From Candidatus Ratteibacteria bacterium (GTDB taxonomy: Bacteria > Ratteibacteria > UBA8468 > B48-G9 > JAFGKM01): a DNA stretch of 20,589 bases. Shown piece by piece: positions 7,175 through 14,622 of the stretch (position 1 is its first letter; every line of letters begins with the position of its first letter). The notes beneath the pieces were generated by a model, which searched no databases, was not told where the DNA came from, and saw nothing but the letters and a program-made list of their open reading frames with translations. Position numbers and translations under genes: made by a program. The stretch covers positions 1 through 20,589 of the forward strand of contig JAQVEU010000003.1 in NCBI GenBank assembly GCA_028697565.1. Direction: 5' to 3'.

Positions 7175-7852
7175 TCACTCTTTTGGTGTTGTATCGTCTT
7201 TTTTATTCAGAAATTTTTCAAGAGATTCTTTTATTATATCCTTTGCACCTAATGCAAAGGCAAGTGCAAGTCCAAAGGCAAAAGCCGCAAGGATAATGAT
7301 AAATACATTTCCTATAAACTCCGCCGCTATCCCAATCTGCTGGAGTGCTATAACGGTTCCAAATACAACAATAGCAATCTGTGTAAGTTTACCAAGGATG
7401 GATGCCTTCTGGATACCGATATTGCCCGCGGATGTACGAACAATACCACTGAAGAAGTTGCCAAGGAATAAAGAAAAGAGAAATATCAAAAGCCCCAATA
7501 TAAATTTTGGGATAAAAGCAAGCAGTCCGTCTACTGCAGAACTGGGTATATTAACCCCGGCAAACTGTGCAGCAATAAAAATCACAACAAGCATAGTAAT
7601 CCAGTAGACCGCCATACCTATAAGGTCTGATACCTCTTTTGTTATGTTCCCCTTTTCCAGCATTGTCTTAAGTCCAACATCTTCTGAAAGTTTGTCTACC
7701 TGCAGAAACTTAAAAAACTTCGTCACAATCAGCCGTATAAACTTTGCTACTATCCAGCCAATGATAAAAATAATCAACGCCGCCAACACAATTGCCAGGC
7801 CATTCCAAAACCGTTGAGCAACTTCCGTCACTGGGCTATAACCCCCTACCAT
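7175..7852 (-). CDS. Membrane protein with TM-helix repeats, MscS-related (pore-domain only)
   Basis: A 225-aa integral membrane protein with about five hydrophobic helices: about 17-40, 79-101, 112-137, 150-172 and 175-199. Its closing segment FGLALAFALGAKDIIKESLEKFL resembles the TM3/pore helix signature of the mechanosensitive channel superfamily and of the TM_helix (CmpX-like) proteins. The sequence stops about 25 residues after that helix, so the soluble MscS beta domain is absent. This is common in TM_helix-repeat proteins and need not be a truncation. A strong AAAGGAGG lies six bases before the ATG. It is probably an osmotic or ion-conducting membrane protein. Channel activity is inferred. 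Confidence 0.75.
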   Translation of the reverse strand: MVGGYSPVTEVAQRFWNGLAIVLAALIIFIIGWIVAKFIRLIVTKFFKFLQVDKLSEDVGLKTMLEKGNITKEVSDLIGMAVYWITMLVVIFIAAQFAGVNIPSSAVDGLLAFIPKFILGLLIFLFSLFLGNFFSGIVRTSAGNIGIQKASILGKLTQIAIVVFGTVIALQQIGIAAEFIGNVFIIILAAFAFGLALAFALGAKDIIKESLEKFLNKKDDTTPKE

Positions 7853-7864
7853 TTTAACCTCCTT

Positions 7865-7880
7865 TGCTCCTTATGGAGCA
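7865..7880 (-). promoter_or_regulatory. Hairpin immediately upstream of the RBS of the MscS-related gene
   Basis: On the transcript, TGCTCC-ATAA-GGAGCA is a perfect 6-bp stem with a tetraloop. It ends directly before AAAGGAGGTTAAAATG. The GCTCC arm could pair either with GGAGC of the stem or with the GGAGG of the true ribosome binding site, so the two pairings would be mutually exclusive. This could tune translation, but no measurement supports it. Confidence 0.35.
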
Positions 7881-7916
7881 GTCCGTAATAATTCAGTTGA
7901 AAAACCCTATACTAAG

Positions 7917-7945
7917 GTTTTAATATTCTTTCTCACTCCTGTCAA
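7917..7945 (-). promoter_or_regulatory. Weak candidate promoter for the MscS-related gene and tRNA-Ile
   Basis: TTGACA on the minus strand (7940-7945), overlapping the DUF2283 stop codon, is followed after 17 nt by TAAAAC (7917-7922), which matches the -10 consensus at four positions. An AAAACC/GGTTTT hairpin (7901-7921) overlaps the -10 and could instead be a weak terminator of the DUF2283 gene. The two readings compete. Confidence 0.3.
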
Positions 7946-8151
7946 GTCAAAGATACTTCTTGCTCTTTTAAGATACTTGTGGTGAAACCCAATAAAAATT
8001 CTTTGGCATCTAAAATTTCCAGAAGGACTGGCTCTCCATCTTTAGCAAAATGGATTATGATTTGTCCTTCTTCCTCAGCATAATCTATAGGTCTATCAGA
8101 AAGTTCCACCAGTAAAACATCTATATCTTTACTATATCTGATTTTTCTCAT
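7942..8151 (-). CDS. DUF2283 domain protein
   Basis: A 69-aa protein, MRKIRYSKDIDVLLVELSDR..., continuing with GQIIIHFAKDGEPVLLEILDAKEFL. This matches the compact all-beta DUF2283 fold (Y-x-x-E-x-D-x-L-x-I/V-x-L, then G-x-I-x-x-x-x-x-x-x-G-x-x-V-x-x-E-I-L-D-A). The frame opens eight codons earlier at a TTG (8175). I prefer the ATG at 8151 because it matches where the family normally begins, although neither start has a clear Shine-Dalgarno. DUF2283 proteins are often near DUF4258 or toxin-antitoxin-like genes. No such partner is visible here. The molecular role is unknown. Confidence 0.75.
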   Translation of the reverse strand: MRKIRYSKDIDVLLVELSDRPIDYAEEEGQIIIHFAKDGEPVLLEILDAKEFLLGFTTSILKEQEVSLT

Positions 8152-8192
8152 ATCAAGGTCAAAACTCAAAAACAAAAGATTTTTTAAACCAT

Positions 8193-8224
8193 AGTTCTAA
8201 CTTTTAACTTATTACTTTTGCCTC
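8193..8224. repeat. Low-complexity AT tract shared with another spacer
   Basis: This spacer tract includes CTTATTACTTTTGCCTC (8208-8224), closely similar to ATTATTACTTTTTAG followed by TTTATGCCTC at 16636-16660. Both are preceded by TAACTTTTAA-like sequence. It may be a degenerate copy of an interspersed AT-rich module or simply convergent low complexity. Confidence 0.3.
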
Positions 8225-8257
8225 TTGGATAATTTTACCATTTTATAGATATACAAA

Positions 8258-10192
8258 TCAACTTTCTCCGGACCTTATATAGGTATACTGACGTGGCTCT
8301 TTCAATGGAGCAAATGGCCTGCCACCACCTTCAAAAAACTTTGTGAAAAATTCCAGGTATTGCAGACGGCTTGTATGGACATATCCACCGAATAGTGTCA
8401 GGACCAAGTCCGCCAGATGTCCAACTATAAATAGAATAGCAGCGACTATATATCCTATAAACGGAATACTGACAGAGATGAAAACCATCTCATTTATCAC
8501 AAGAGCCAATACCGCTGTTGTAAGCCCGAGACCGAAAAGACGGCTGTAACTCAGGACATCTCCAAGGAGATTACCTGCCATCACGTTATATGTACTGTAG
8601 AATGCCCAGAACATTTTCATAAAAAACCCTTTCTGTGTAGTGCTTTTTAGTATCATAAGATATAAAAAGGAAATTGCAAGAAGGATACCAACCACAGGAA
8701 TTATCTCTTTCCACGATACAATAAATGAGATAATTAACAGGGCAACAAGAACCTGAATAGCAAGAATGACCAATGCCTCACCTGACCTTTTCAGTCCGTA
8801 GTGTCTTATACTGCCTAAAAGATTAAGGCACAAACCCCAGAGAATTTGGATATATCCAAGTATAAGTGCCCAGCCCAGAAAAAGGAAGGTATCATTTCCT
8901 CCTTTAAGTGGGTCCAATACAATGAGTTTCTTAAGGGTTGCTACAGGAAAGGCGCCGGAAGGCAACCGTGTAAGTATATCACCAAACCAACTACCTGTGA
9001 TTGCTCCCATAAATAGTGTGGCTATACCGCTGTAAAACATAAGGCGGAAGAATTTTTCTATAGAAGTTGTATATTTGAACTTTCTGATAAGTATAAAAGA
9101 AAGCACTATAAGTATAAGTCCATATGCTGCATCTGTAATACAGAAGGCAAAACACAAAATAAAGAAAATAGAAAGGTGGGGAGTTGGGTCTATATTTGTA
9201 TATACAGGCCTTCCATATAGGTCTGTGACTACCTCAAATGGCTGTATAATCCTGCTGTTATCAAGGGCTACAGGAACCTCTTCTTTAACATCTGGCTCTG
9301 ATATATAAAGGTACCCATCAGGAAGGCACCTCTCTATCAATAGTTCCATCCGCGGGATATCCTTCTCTTTTATCCATCCCCAGATACACTGGACAAACAT
9401 TGATATTCCTGTATTCTGTTTTGCCTCAAAGTATCGCAAAAGGGAGTTCACATAGTCAGAGAAAACAAGAATTTTGTATTTAAGAGGGACTATGTCCTGC
9501 ATTATTACCATTGCCTTTTCCAGTTCCGCTCTGTTTCTTTCTTCTACATCCTCTATCTTTTTCATAATTTCAGAAGGAGGTCGGTTCCACTGCCTTATAT
9601 CAATAATAGTCCCTTTCATCCCTTCTATCTTACTGACCACCTCTTTTTTCTTCTCGAGAGGAAAGACAACAAGGAATAGTCCTCCTTCTTTTATCTTCTC
9701 AACACTAAAGCTGTCTATATTATCAGGTGCCTTTTGTTTTTGCGGAAGAGAAAAAAGACAGAAAGAAAAGTTTTTCATTGACAATAGTTCTGATGGAGCA
9801 ACGGGAAGACCTCTTATTAAAAACAACTCTTTTTTTATTGCTGCAAGTTTCTCCGCAATTTTCTTCCTTCTCTCAATCTCCTGTATTATCTGGAAAAACT
9901 TTTGATATGTATCATCAAGTGGAAATTCTTTAATTACACTCTTTTCTTCTTCTTCAGTAATAACGATTTTCCCTGAAAAGTCCTTTCCTTCTGCTCTTTT
10001 GAGTACACTTTTGAGAAACTCTATCCTGTGAGATATTTCCTGGAGATTATCCCAGGTTACAGGTATATTTTCAAAGCCCAAACTATCCGGCAATCTGTGT
10101 ACTTCAACAATTCCTGCCCGCTGAACCTCTCTTAAAAACTCCGATGGGTCTCCTGTAAAAAAAAGATAGAACTTCTTCATCGGTGCTATCAT
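8258..10192 (-). CDS. atpI: V/A-type ATP synthase subunit I (a-subunit homologue)
   Basis: A 644-aa subunit I of a V/A-type rotary ATPase, the stator/ion-channel subunit. A cytoplasmic N-terminal half with helical hairpins (about 50-125 and 185-260) precedes about seven to eight membrane helices from about 340 to 605. The functional arginine lies in DVLSYSRLFGLGL (R551), with the conserved C-terminal block HTSRLQYLEFFTKFFEGGGRPFAPL just after the last helix. AAGGAG overlapping the argJ stop lies eight bases before the ATG at 10192, which favours this start over a Met four codons later. It is last in the yacL-ispD-argJ run. None of the other ATPase subunit genes is adjacent, which is unusual because they normally form one operon. 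Confidence 0.93.
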   Translation of the reverse strand: MIAPMKKFYLFFTGDPSEFLREVQRAGIVEVHRLPDSLGFENIPVTWDNLQEISHRIEFLKSVLKRAEGKDFSGKIVITEEEEKSVIKEFPLDDTYQKFFQIIQEIERRKKIAEKLAAIKKELFLIRGLPVAPSELLSMKNFSFCLFSLPQKQKAPDNIDSFSVEKIKEGGLFLVVFPLEKKKEVVSKIEGMKGTIIDIRQWNRPPSEIMKKIEDVEERNRAELEKAMVIMQDIVPLKYKILVFSDYVNSLLRYFEAKQNTGISMFVQCIWGWIKEKDIPRMELLIERCLPDGYLYISEPDVKEEVPVALDNSRIIQPFEVVTDLYGRPVYTNIDPTPHLSIFFILCFAFCITDAAYGLILIVLSFILIRKFKYTTSIEKFFRLMFYSGIATLFMGAITGSWFGDILTRLPSGAFPVATLKKLIVLDPLKGGNDTFLFLGWALILGYIQILWGLCLNLLGSIRHYGLKRSGEALVILAIQVLVALLIISFIVSWKEIIPVVGILLAISFLYLMILKSTTQKGFFMKMFWAFYSTYNVMAGNLLGDVLSYSRLFGLGLTTAVLALVINEMVFISVSIPFIGYIVAAILFIVGHLADLVLTLFGGYVHTSRLQYLEFFTKFFEGGGRPFAPLKEPRQYTYIRSGES

Positions 10193-10196
10193 AAAC

Positions 10197-11387
10197 TCAC
10201 TCCTTGTTGATTCTTACATAGTCCTCTGTAAGGTCACATCCCCATGCAACAGCAGAAAAAGAACCCTTTTTTATGTCTATCTCTACGGTTATCTTCTTCT
10301 CTCTTTCCATTATATTCCTGAGTTTTTTCTCATCATACACTACTGGGTTGCCATTATAGACCTTTACTCCACATAAAGAGACCTCTGTATTCTTAACATC
10401 TATCCTTGCACTGACAGAGCCAGCAGCAGCAACAATCCTTCCCCAGTTAGGGTCTGCCCCATATACAGCGGACTTGAAAAGATTTGAGCCAGCAATCCTT
10501 TTTGCCACCCTCCGTGCATCCTTCTTACACCATCCACCTTTTACAATAACCTCTATCATCTTCGTCGCACCTTCTCCATCTGATGCAATCATTTTTGCAA
10601 GTTCTGTAGAAAGTAGTTTAAGAGATGAAAGGAACCTATTATAGTCCTCTGTGCCTTCTTTTATCCTGCTGTTTTTTGCCATACCATTTGCAAGGCATAA
10701 AACCATATCGTTGGTACTTGTGTCATCATCCACTGTAACCATATTAAATGAGTCCTCAACAGCCTCTTTCAGGGCCATCTTTAACACATCCTGCTCTATA
10801 ACTGCATCTGTTGTAATGAAGCACAGCATTGTTGACATAGAAGGATTTATCATACCTGCACCCTTTACCATACCACCTATATCTACCTCCTTATGTCTGC
10901 CTTTAATTCCTGTGTTAATCTGAAACTCCTTCGGTCTCGTATCTGTTGTCATTATACCTCTGGCAGCAAGTGTATGATTTTCAGGAGACAGTGTTCTTAC
11001 AAGTTCAGGAAGCGCATCAAGAATCTTTTCGTAAGGAATCGGCCTTCCGATGATACCTGTTGAGGCAACAAGTACTGATGTTTTTTTAGTTCCTGTTATA
11101 TTGGCAAGGGACTCTGCTACTTGTTCTGTATATCCATAGTTTTCCTCACCATTACAGGTATTGGCATTGCCACTGTTTATAACTACTGCCTGAACGAGAT
11201 TTTTTATATTTCTTAATGTCCAGAGTAAACTGTATGACTTGAACTGGTTTGTTGTAAATGTCCCTGCTGCCACACACGGGGTCTTTGAAAATATAAGGGA
11301 CAGGTCTTCCTTCTTTTCTGCCTTTATACCACAATATAGCCCAGAGGCATCAAATCCTTCAGGATATGTTACACCGCCCCTTTCCAT
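10197..11387 (-). CDS. argJ: Bifunctional ornithine/glutamate N-acetyltransferase ArgJ
   Basis: ArgJ transfers acetyl from N-acetylornithine to glutamate (arginine cyclic pathway) and may also acetylate glutamate from acetyl-CoA. At 396 aa it has the family length. The self-cleavage/catalytic site is seen as KGAGMINPSMSTMLCFITTD, with T186 in S-T-M-L as the nucleophile freed by autoproteolysis. NSGNANTCNG (71-80), STGIIG (109-114) and DPNWGR are also conserved. The ATG overlaps the end of ispD by 19 bases and lacks a good Shine-Dalgarno, so coupled translation is likely. No other arginine genes are present here. Confidence 0.96.
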   Translation of the reverse strand: MERGGVTYPEGFDASGLYCGIKAEKKEDLSLIFSKTPCVAAGTFTTNQFKSYSLLWTLRNIKNLVQAVVINSGNANTCNGEENYGYTEQVAESLANITGTKKTSVLVASTGIIGRPIPYEKILDALPELVRTLSPENHTLAARGIMTTDTRPKEFQINTGIKGRHKEVDIGGMVKGAGMINPSMSTMLCFITTDAVIEQDVLKMALKEAVEDSFNMVTVDDDTSTNDMVLCLANGMAKNSRIKEGTEDYNRFLSSLKLLSTELAKMIASDGEGATKMIEVIVKGGWCKKDARRVAKRIAGSNLFKSAVYGADPNWGRIVAAAGSVSARIDVKNTEVSLCGVKVYNGNPVVYDEKKLRNIMEREKKITVEIDIKKGSFSAVAWGCDLTEDYVRINKE

Positions 11388-12043
11388 TGTTTTAATATCT
11401 CCTTTGCTATCTCAATATCCAGAGGATATGTGAGCTTTATATTTTCCTTTTCGCCCGGGACAAGATATACCTTTATACCCAGCCGTTCAACAAGTGCAGC
11501 ATCATCAGTAGCATACAGCCCTTTATTATATGCCTCTCTGTATGCCTTTATGATGGTCTCCATCTTAAACCCCTGTGGCGTCTGGATACATACGATATCC
11601 TCTCTCTCATGGGTTCTCAAAACAAAATCCCCTCTCCGTTCCTTAATGGTATCCTGTGGCTCTATATAGGGCACTGCTGCTCCGTATCTTTTAGCCCCTT
11701 CTATTATTTTTTCAAGAAGTTTATAAGAAAAAAAAGGCCTGGCCACATCATGAATGAGAACTATTCCATCCGTCCCTTTTAACGCAGACAGTCCTGCCTT
11801 TACAGAGTCCTGTCTGTGCTTCCCCCCTGGCACTACCTTTACGTTTTTATATCTCTTTGCTATTCTTGTCTGCCAATCATCAACATACTCACGAGGTAGC
11901 ACAACAACTATCTCCTGTACCTTACCATAAAATTTCTCAAGGGAATAATAGAGAAGTGGTCTCCTGGCAATCTGTAAGAATGCCTTCGGTCTATCTCCAA
12001 GCCGTCTACCTTTGCCACCTCCAACAAGTATTACCCCTATCAT
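11369..12043 (-). CDS. ispD: 2-C-methyl-D-erythritol 4-phosphate cytidylyltransferase
   Basis: IspD makes CDP-ME from MEP and CTP in the non-mevalonate isoprenoid pathway. The 224-aa protein has the nucleotide-binding loop LVGGGKGRRLGDRPKAFL (6-23, with K20 corresponding to the catalytic lysine), the VLIHDVARPF block, and the C-terminal TDDAALVERLG...NIKLTYPLDI segment. Family length is about 220-235 aa. It overlaps the upstream PIN-TRAM gene by four bases (ATGA) and the downstream argJ by 19. IspF, often next to or fused with IspD, is not here. Confidence 0.95.
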   Translation of the reverse strand: MIGVILVGGGKGRRLGDRPKAFLQIARRPLLYYSLEKFYGKVQEIVVVLPREYVDDWQTRIAKRYKNVKVVPGGKHRQDSVKAGLSALKGTDGIVLIHDVARPFFSYKLLEKIIEGAKRYGAAVPYIEPQDTIKERRGDFVLRTHEREDIVCIQTPQGFKMETIIKAYREAYNKGLYATDDAALVERLGIKVYLVPGEKENIKLTYPLDIEIAKEILKQWKGAV

Positions 12044-13008
12044 CTTAGTTTGGCAAAAATAATCCTTCCTGTGGATGTCTGTATGGCACTATCAATGATA
12101 ATGTCTATTACCCTGCCCTGGTATTTTGCTCCATCTTCCACAATTACCATCGTGCCATCCTCAAGATATCCAATTCCCTGCCCTGCCTCCTTACCTTCCT
12201 TGATTATTTTAAGGGGTATCTCTTCACCACTCATAAGTTTAGGTCTCATCAGTGTTGCAAGTATATTGAGATTGAGAACTTTTATATTTTGCACCTCTGC
12301 TACTTTGGCAAGGTTAGAGTCATTTGTAAGAATATTTGCTCCTATATCTGCTGCAAGTTTTACAAGTTTGGCATCAACCTCCTCAATTTCAGGGTAATCA
12401 GCATCATATATCTTCACATCTAATGTATCATCCTTCCTGAGTTTCTGCAAAACCTCAAGCCCTCTTCTACCCCTCTGCCTCTTCATATCACCGGAACTAT
12501 CAGCAAGACCCTGCAGTTCCTGTATAACAAACTTGGGAATAATGATGATGTAGTCAAGAAATCCTCCCTTTGCCAGTTCATAGATACGGCCATCAATAAG
12601 AACACTTGTATCAACAACTAACAGACGTTCCTGTTCCTTAACACTTCTTAAAAAAGGAAATATGAAACCAAGCTCTTCAACCCCTTTCAGTCCTATCATT
12701 ATTCCAAGATAGGTAAAGGCAAAATACAGGGCAAATCTTATGTAAACAACTGTTCGCGGGTCATCCACAGGTATAAGAAGAAAAAAACCTGCCAGAAGTA
12801 TTGCAGTTATAAGACCAACTAATAGGCCACTTATCGCAAGCAGAAGTTTTTTTAAAGGAACCTTTTCAAGAAGTATCTCAACTCCTACTATCAAAAGAGA
12901 CCCCACAAACCCTACTAAGGCACCTATAAGTTTTGCAGAAGGAACACAATAAAATCCCGTTAGTGTACTTAATATTATAAAAACCCCTCGTATAATATAT
13001 ATACCCAT
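12040..13008 (-). CDS. Membrane-anchored PIN-TRAM domain protein, YacL family
   Basis: A 322-aa protein with four hydrophobic helices in the first ~115 residues (about 4-22, 27-48, 56-80 and 88-107). A PIN-like nuclease fold follows from about 128 (LLVVDTSVLIDGRIYELA with D133; later LVKLAADIGANILTNDSNLAKVA), and a C-terminal TRAM RNA-binding domain at about 262-322 (GIGYLEDGTMVIVEDGAKYQGR). This is the YacL architecture found beside radA and ispD in many bacteria. The acidic residues suggest an active Mg-dependent RNase, but the substrate is unknown. AAAGGAG lies eight bases upstream of the ATG. It heads the operon with ispD, argJ and atpI. Confidence 0.92.
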   Translation of the reverse strand: MGIYIIRGVFIILSTLTGFYCVPSAKLIGALVGFVGSLLIVGVEILLEKVPLKKLLLAISGLLVGLITAILLAGFFLLIPVDDPRTVVYIRFALYFAFTYLGIMIGLKGVEELGFIFPFLRSVKEQERLLVVDTSVLIDGRIYELAKGGFLDYIIIIPKFVIQELQGLADSSGDMKRQRGRRGLEVLQKLRKDDTLDVKIYDADYPEIEEVDAKLVKLAADIGANILTNDSNLAKVAEVQNIKVLNLNILATLMRPKLMSGEEIPLKIIKEGKEAGQGIGYLEDGTMVIVEDGAKYQGRVIDIIIDSAIQTSTGRIIFAKLR

Positions 13009-13062
13009 CTCCTTTTCTCCTTTCGTAAATTTTCTGTCAATATAACTAATTATCTTTTTTAT

Positions 13063-13071
13063 TTTATACCA
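13063..13071 (-). promoter_or_regulatory. Candidate extended -10 promoter for yacL-ispD-argJ-atpI
   Basis: On the minus strand TGGTATAAA (13071-13063) is a TGn-TATAAA extended -10 element, about 55 bases before the yacL-like start codon. No convincing -35 is present at 16-18 nt, which is tolerated with an extended -10. The repeat modules lie just upstream. Confidence 0.4.
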
Positions 13072-13094
13072 GAAGAGGAAAAAGGTAAAGGTGT

Positions 13095-13173
13095 GACGTA
13101 AATATTAAACTTAAAATTCTAAACTATAAACTCAAAAGTAAGGACGTAAATATTAAACTTAAAATTCTAAACT
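13095..13173. repeat. Tandem direct repeat, 31-bp exact unit at 48-bp period
   Basis: An identical 31-base unit starting GACGTAAATATTAAACTT occurs at 13095-13125 and 13143-13173. Both copies are followed by AAAGTAAG-containing sequence, so the period is 48 bp. Its core AATATTAAACTTAAAAT also occurs once at 6946-6962. It is noncoding and AT-rich, between radA and the yacL-like gene. Confidence 0.85.
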
Positions 13174-13193
13174 CTAAAGTAAGGATATTTATT

Positions 13194-13245
13194 CTTGCTA
13201 CTTGCTACTCTCTACTCGCTACTTCTCAGGCAACGTAGTTGACTG
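13194..13245. repeat. Modular intergenic repeat, copy 3 (GCTACTT tract plus hairpin)
   Basis: A low-complexity tract made of degenerate GCTACTT/CTACTC units (13194-13227) runs directly into the hairpin CAGGCAACGTAGTTGACTG (13227-13245), which is identical to copy 1 at 3960-3978. A short piece of the same tract (CTTGCTACTTCTCTACTTCC) is at 5030-5049 between the SLBB and Wzz-like genes. ACGTAAA at 13096-13102 and TTTACGT at 13250-13256 form a 7-bp inverted pair bracketing the whole block. Confidence 0.7.
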
Positions 13246-13266
13246 GGTCTTTACGTTATGACTTTT

Positions 13267-14622
13267 TCATATAGGCAGAAGGGTCTGAACTGCCTCCTTC
13301 AGCCACCTTGCAGGATATATATGGATAGAGGTCCCCTTTATATCCTTTAGATTTCCTTCAGGAACTATTGCCTTATTATATCCCAACCGGCCGGCCTCTT
13401 TAACCCTCTGGTTTATCTGTCCTACAGGTCTTATCTCTCCTGTTAATGCTATCTCACCTATAACCACACACCGTTCCACTGGTGCCTTATCTTTTAGAGA
13501 GGATATACAGGAAAGTGCAACAGCAAGGTCTGCTGCTGGTTCAAATACCTTTAGTCCTCCTCCTGTATTGAAATACACATCATAGGTGCCAAGATTAAAC
13601 TTCAGTTTTTTTTCAACAACTGCTGTAATCATAGATGTCCTGTTATAATCAAGCCCTGTAACAGACCTTTTCGGAACCCCATAATATGTGGGTGTTGCCA
13701 GACACTGTACCTCAACAAGAATTGTCCGGGAGCCTTCTTGAGAAGGAAATATGACAGCACCCGGCAGTGTCTTTTGAGAGTCAGGGAGGAAGATAGCAGA
13801 TGCCTCAGGAATCTCTACAAGCCCGCTTTCTTCCATAGAAAACACACCTATCTCCATAGTGGAACCGAATCTGTTTTTTGTTGCCCTTAAAATCCTCAGG
13901 TTTGACTTTATCTCCCCCTCAAAATTAAGGACGACATCAACGATATGCTCAAGAACCTTGGGTCCTGCTATCATCCCTTCCTTTGTTATATGCCCCACCA
14001 AAAAAACAGAGCATATACCTTCCTTCGCAGTCATAAGAAAAAAGTTGGTATTCTCCCTTACCTGACTTACAGAACCCGGTATTGAAGGGAGTGATGGGTC
14101 AAAGACGGTCTGGATGGAATCCACCATCACAAAGTCGGGTCTGAGGGTGTCTATCCCCTGTTTTATTGAAGGCATATCTGTTGTTGAAAGGATATAAAGG
14201 TCTTCTGAAATAGCCCCTGTTCTCTCTGCTCGCATCTTTACCTGGCTTTTAGATTCTTCTGCACTTATATAAAGAACCTTTTTCCCTTTGTCTGCAAGCA
14301 GGCCAGCAATACTTAAAAGTAGTGTGGACTTGCCAACACCTGGCTCTCCTGTTAGAAGGACTAAACTGCCTGACACAATACCTCCTCCTAACACTCTATC
14401 AAACTCATTGATTCCTGTTTGTGTCCTTAAGGATGCCTCTGTTTTAATCTCTGTCACTCTTTCGGGTGACGATACAGGAGAGGTTGTTGTTTCGTTTCTG
14501 CTACGGGGGACCTCCTCAATAAATGTATTCCAACCACCGCAGTCAGGACATCTACCCAGCCACCTTACTGACTGATAACCGCATTCAGAACAGGCAAAAA
14601 TGCTTTTTGTCTCTTTTTTCAT
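13267..14622 (-). CDS. radA: DNA repair protein RadA (Sms)
   Basis: RadA is a RecA-like ATPase/helicase that drives branch migration in recombination. The 451-aa protein shows a C4 zinc finger (C11, C14, C25, C28), Walker A GEPGVGKST (92-100), the RadA-specific KNRFG motif (249-253) and a C-terminal Lon-protease-like domain (about 355-425) without need for protease activity. The start ATG overlaps the MCE gene stop by one base (TAATG), so it is transcribed and probably translated with mlaF-mlaD. The neighbouring yacL-like and ispD genes recall the radA-disA-yacL-ispD cluster of Firmicutes. DisA is absent here and a repeat block fills the spacer. Confidence 0.97.
   Translation of the reverse strand: MKKETKSIFACSECGYQSVRWLGRCPDCGGWNTFIEEVPRSRNETTTSPVSSPERVTEIKTEASLRTQTGINEFDRVLGGGIVSGSLVLLTGEPGVGKSTLLLSIAGLLADKGKKVLYISAEESKSQVKMRAERTGAISEDLYILSTTDMPSIKQGIDTLRPDFVMVDSIQTVFDPSLPSIPGSVSQVRENTNFFLMTAKEGICSVFLVGHITKEGMIAGPKVLEHIVDVVLNFEGEIKSNLRILRATKNRFGSTMEIGVFSMEESGLVEIPEASAIFLPDSQKTLPGAVIFPSQEGSRTILVEVQCLATPTYYGVPKRSVTGLDYNRTSMITAVVEKKLKFNLGTYDVYFNTGGGLKVFEPAADLAVALSCISSLKDKAPVERCVVIGEIALTGEIRPVGQINQRVKEAGRLGYNKAIVPEGNLKDIKGTSIHIYPARWLKEAVQTLLPI

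Noticed and set aside
7064..7607. Plus-strand open frames across the tRNA and the MscS-related gene
   Set aside because: They run antisense to a clear tRNA and a clear membrane protein, lack ribosome binding sites and have no recognisable domain.
7175..7852. Truncated MscS pseudogene
   Set aside because: The frame is clean with a strong ribosome binding site, and family members without the beta domain are common.
9474..9905. 143-aa plus-strand frame inside the V-ATPase subunit I gene
   Set aside because: Ser/Phe-rich shadow of a well-supported gene on the other strand, as are the similar frames at 4446-4898 and 14674-15240.
13095..13245. CRISPR array
   Set aside because: Only two direct repeats with a 17-base interval, no further units and no cas genes.
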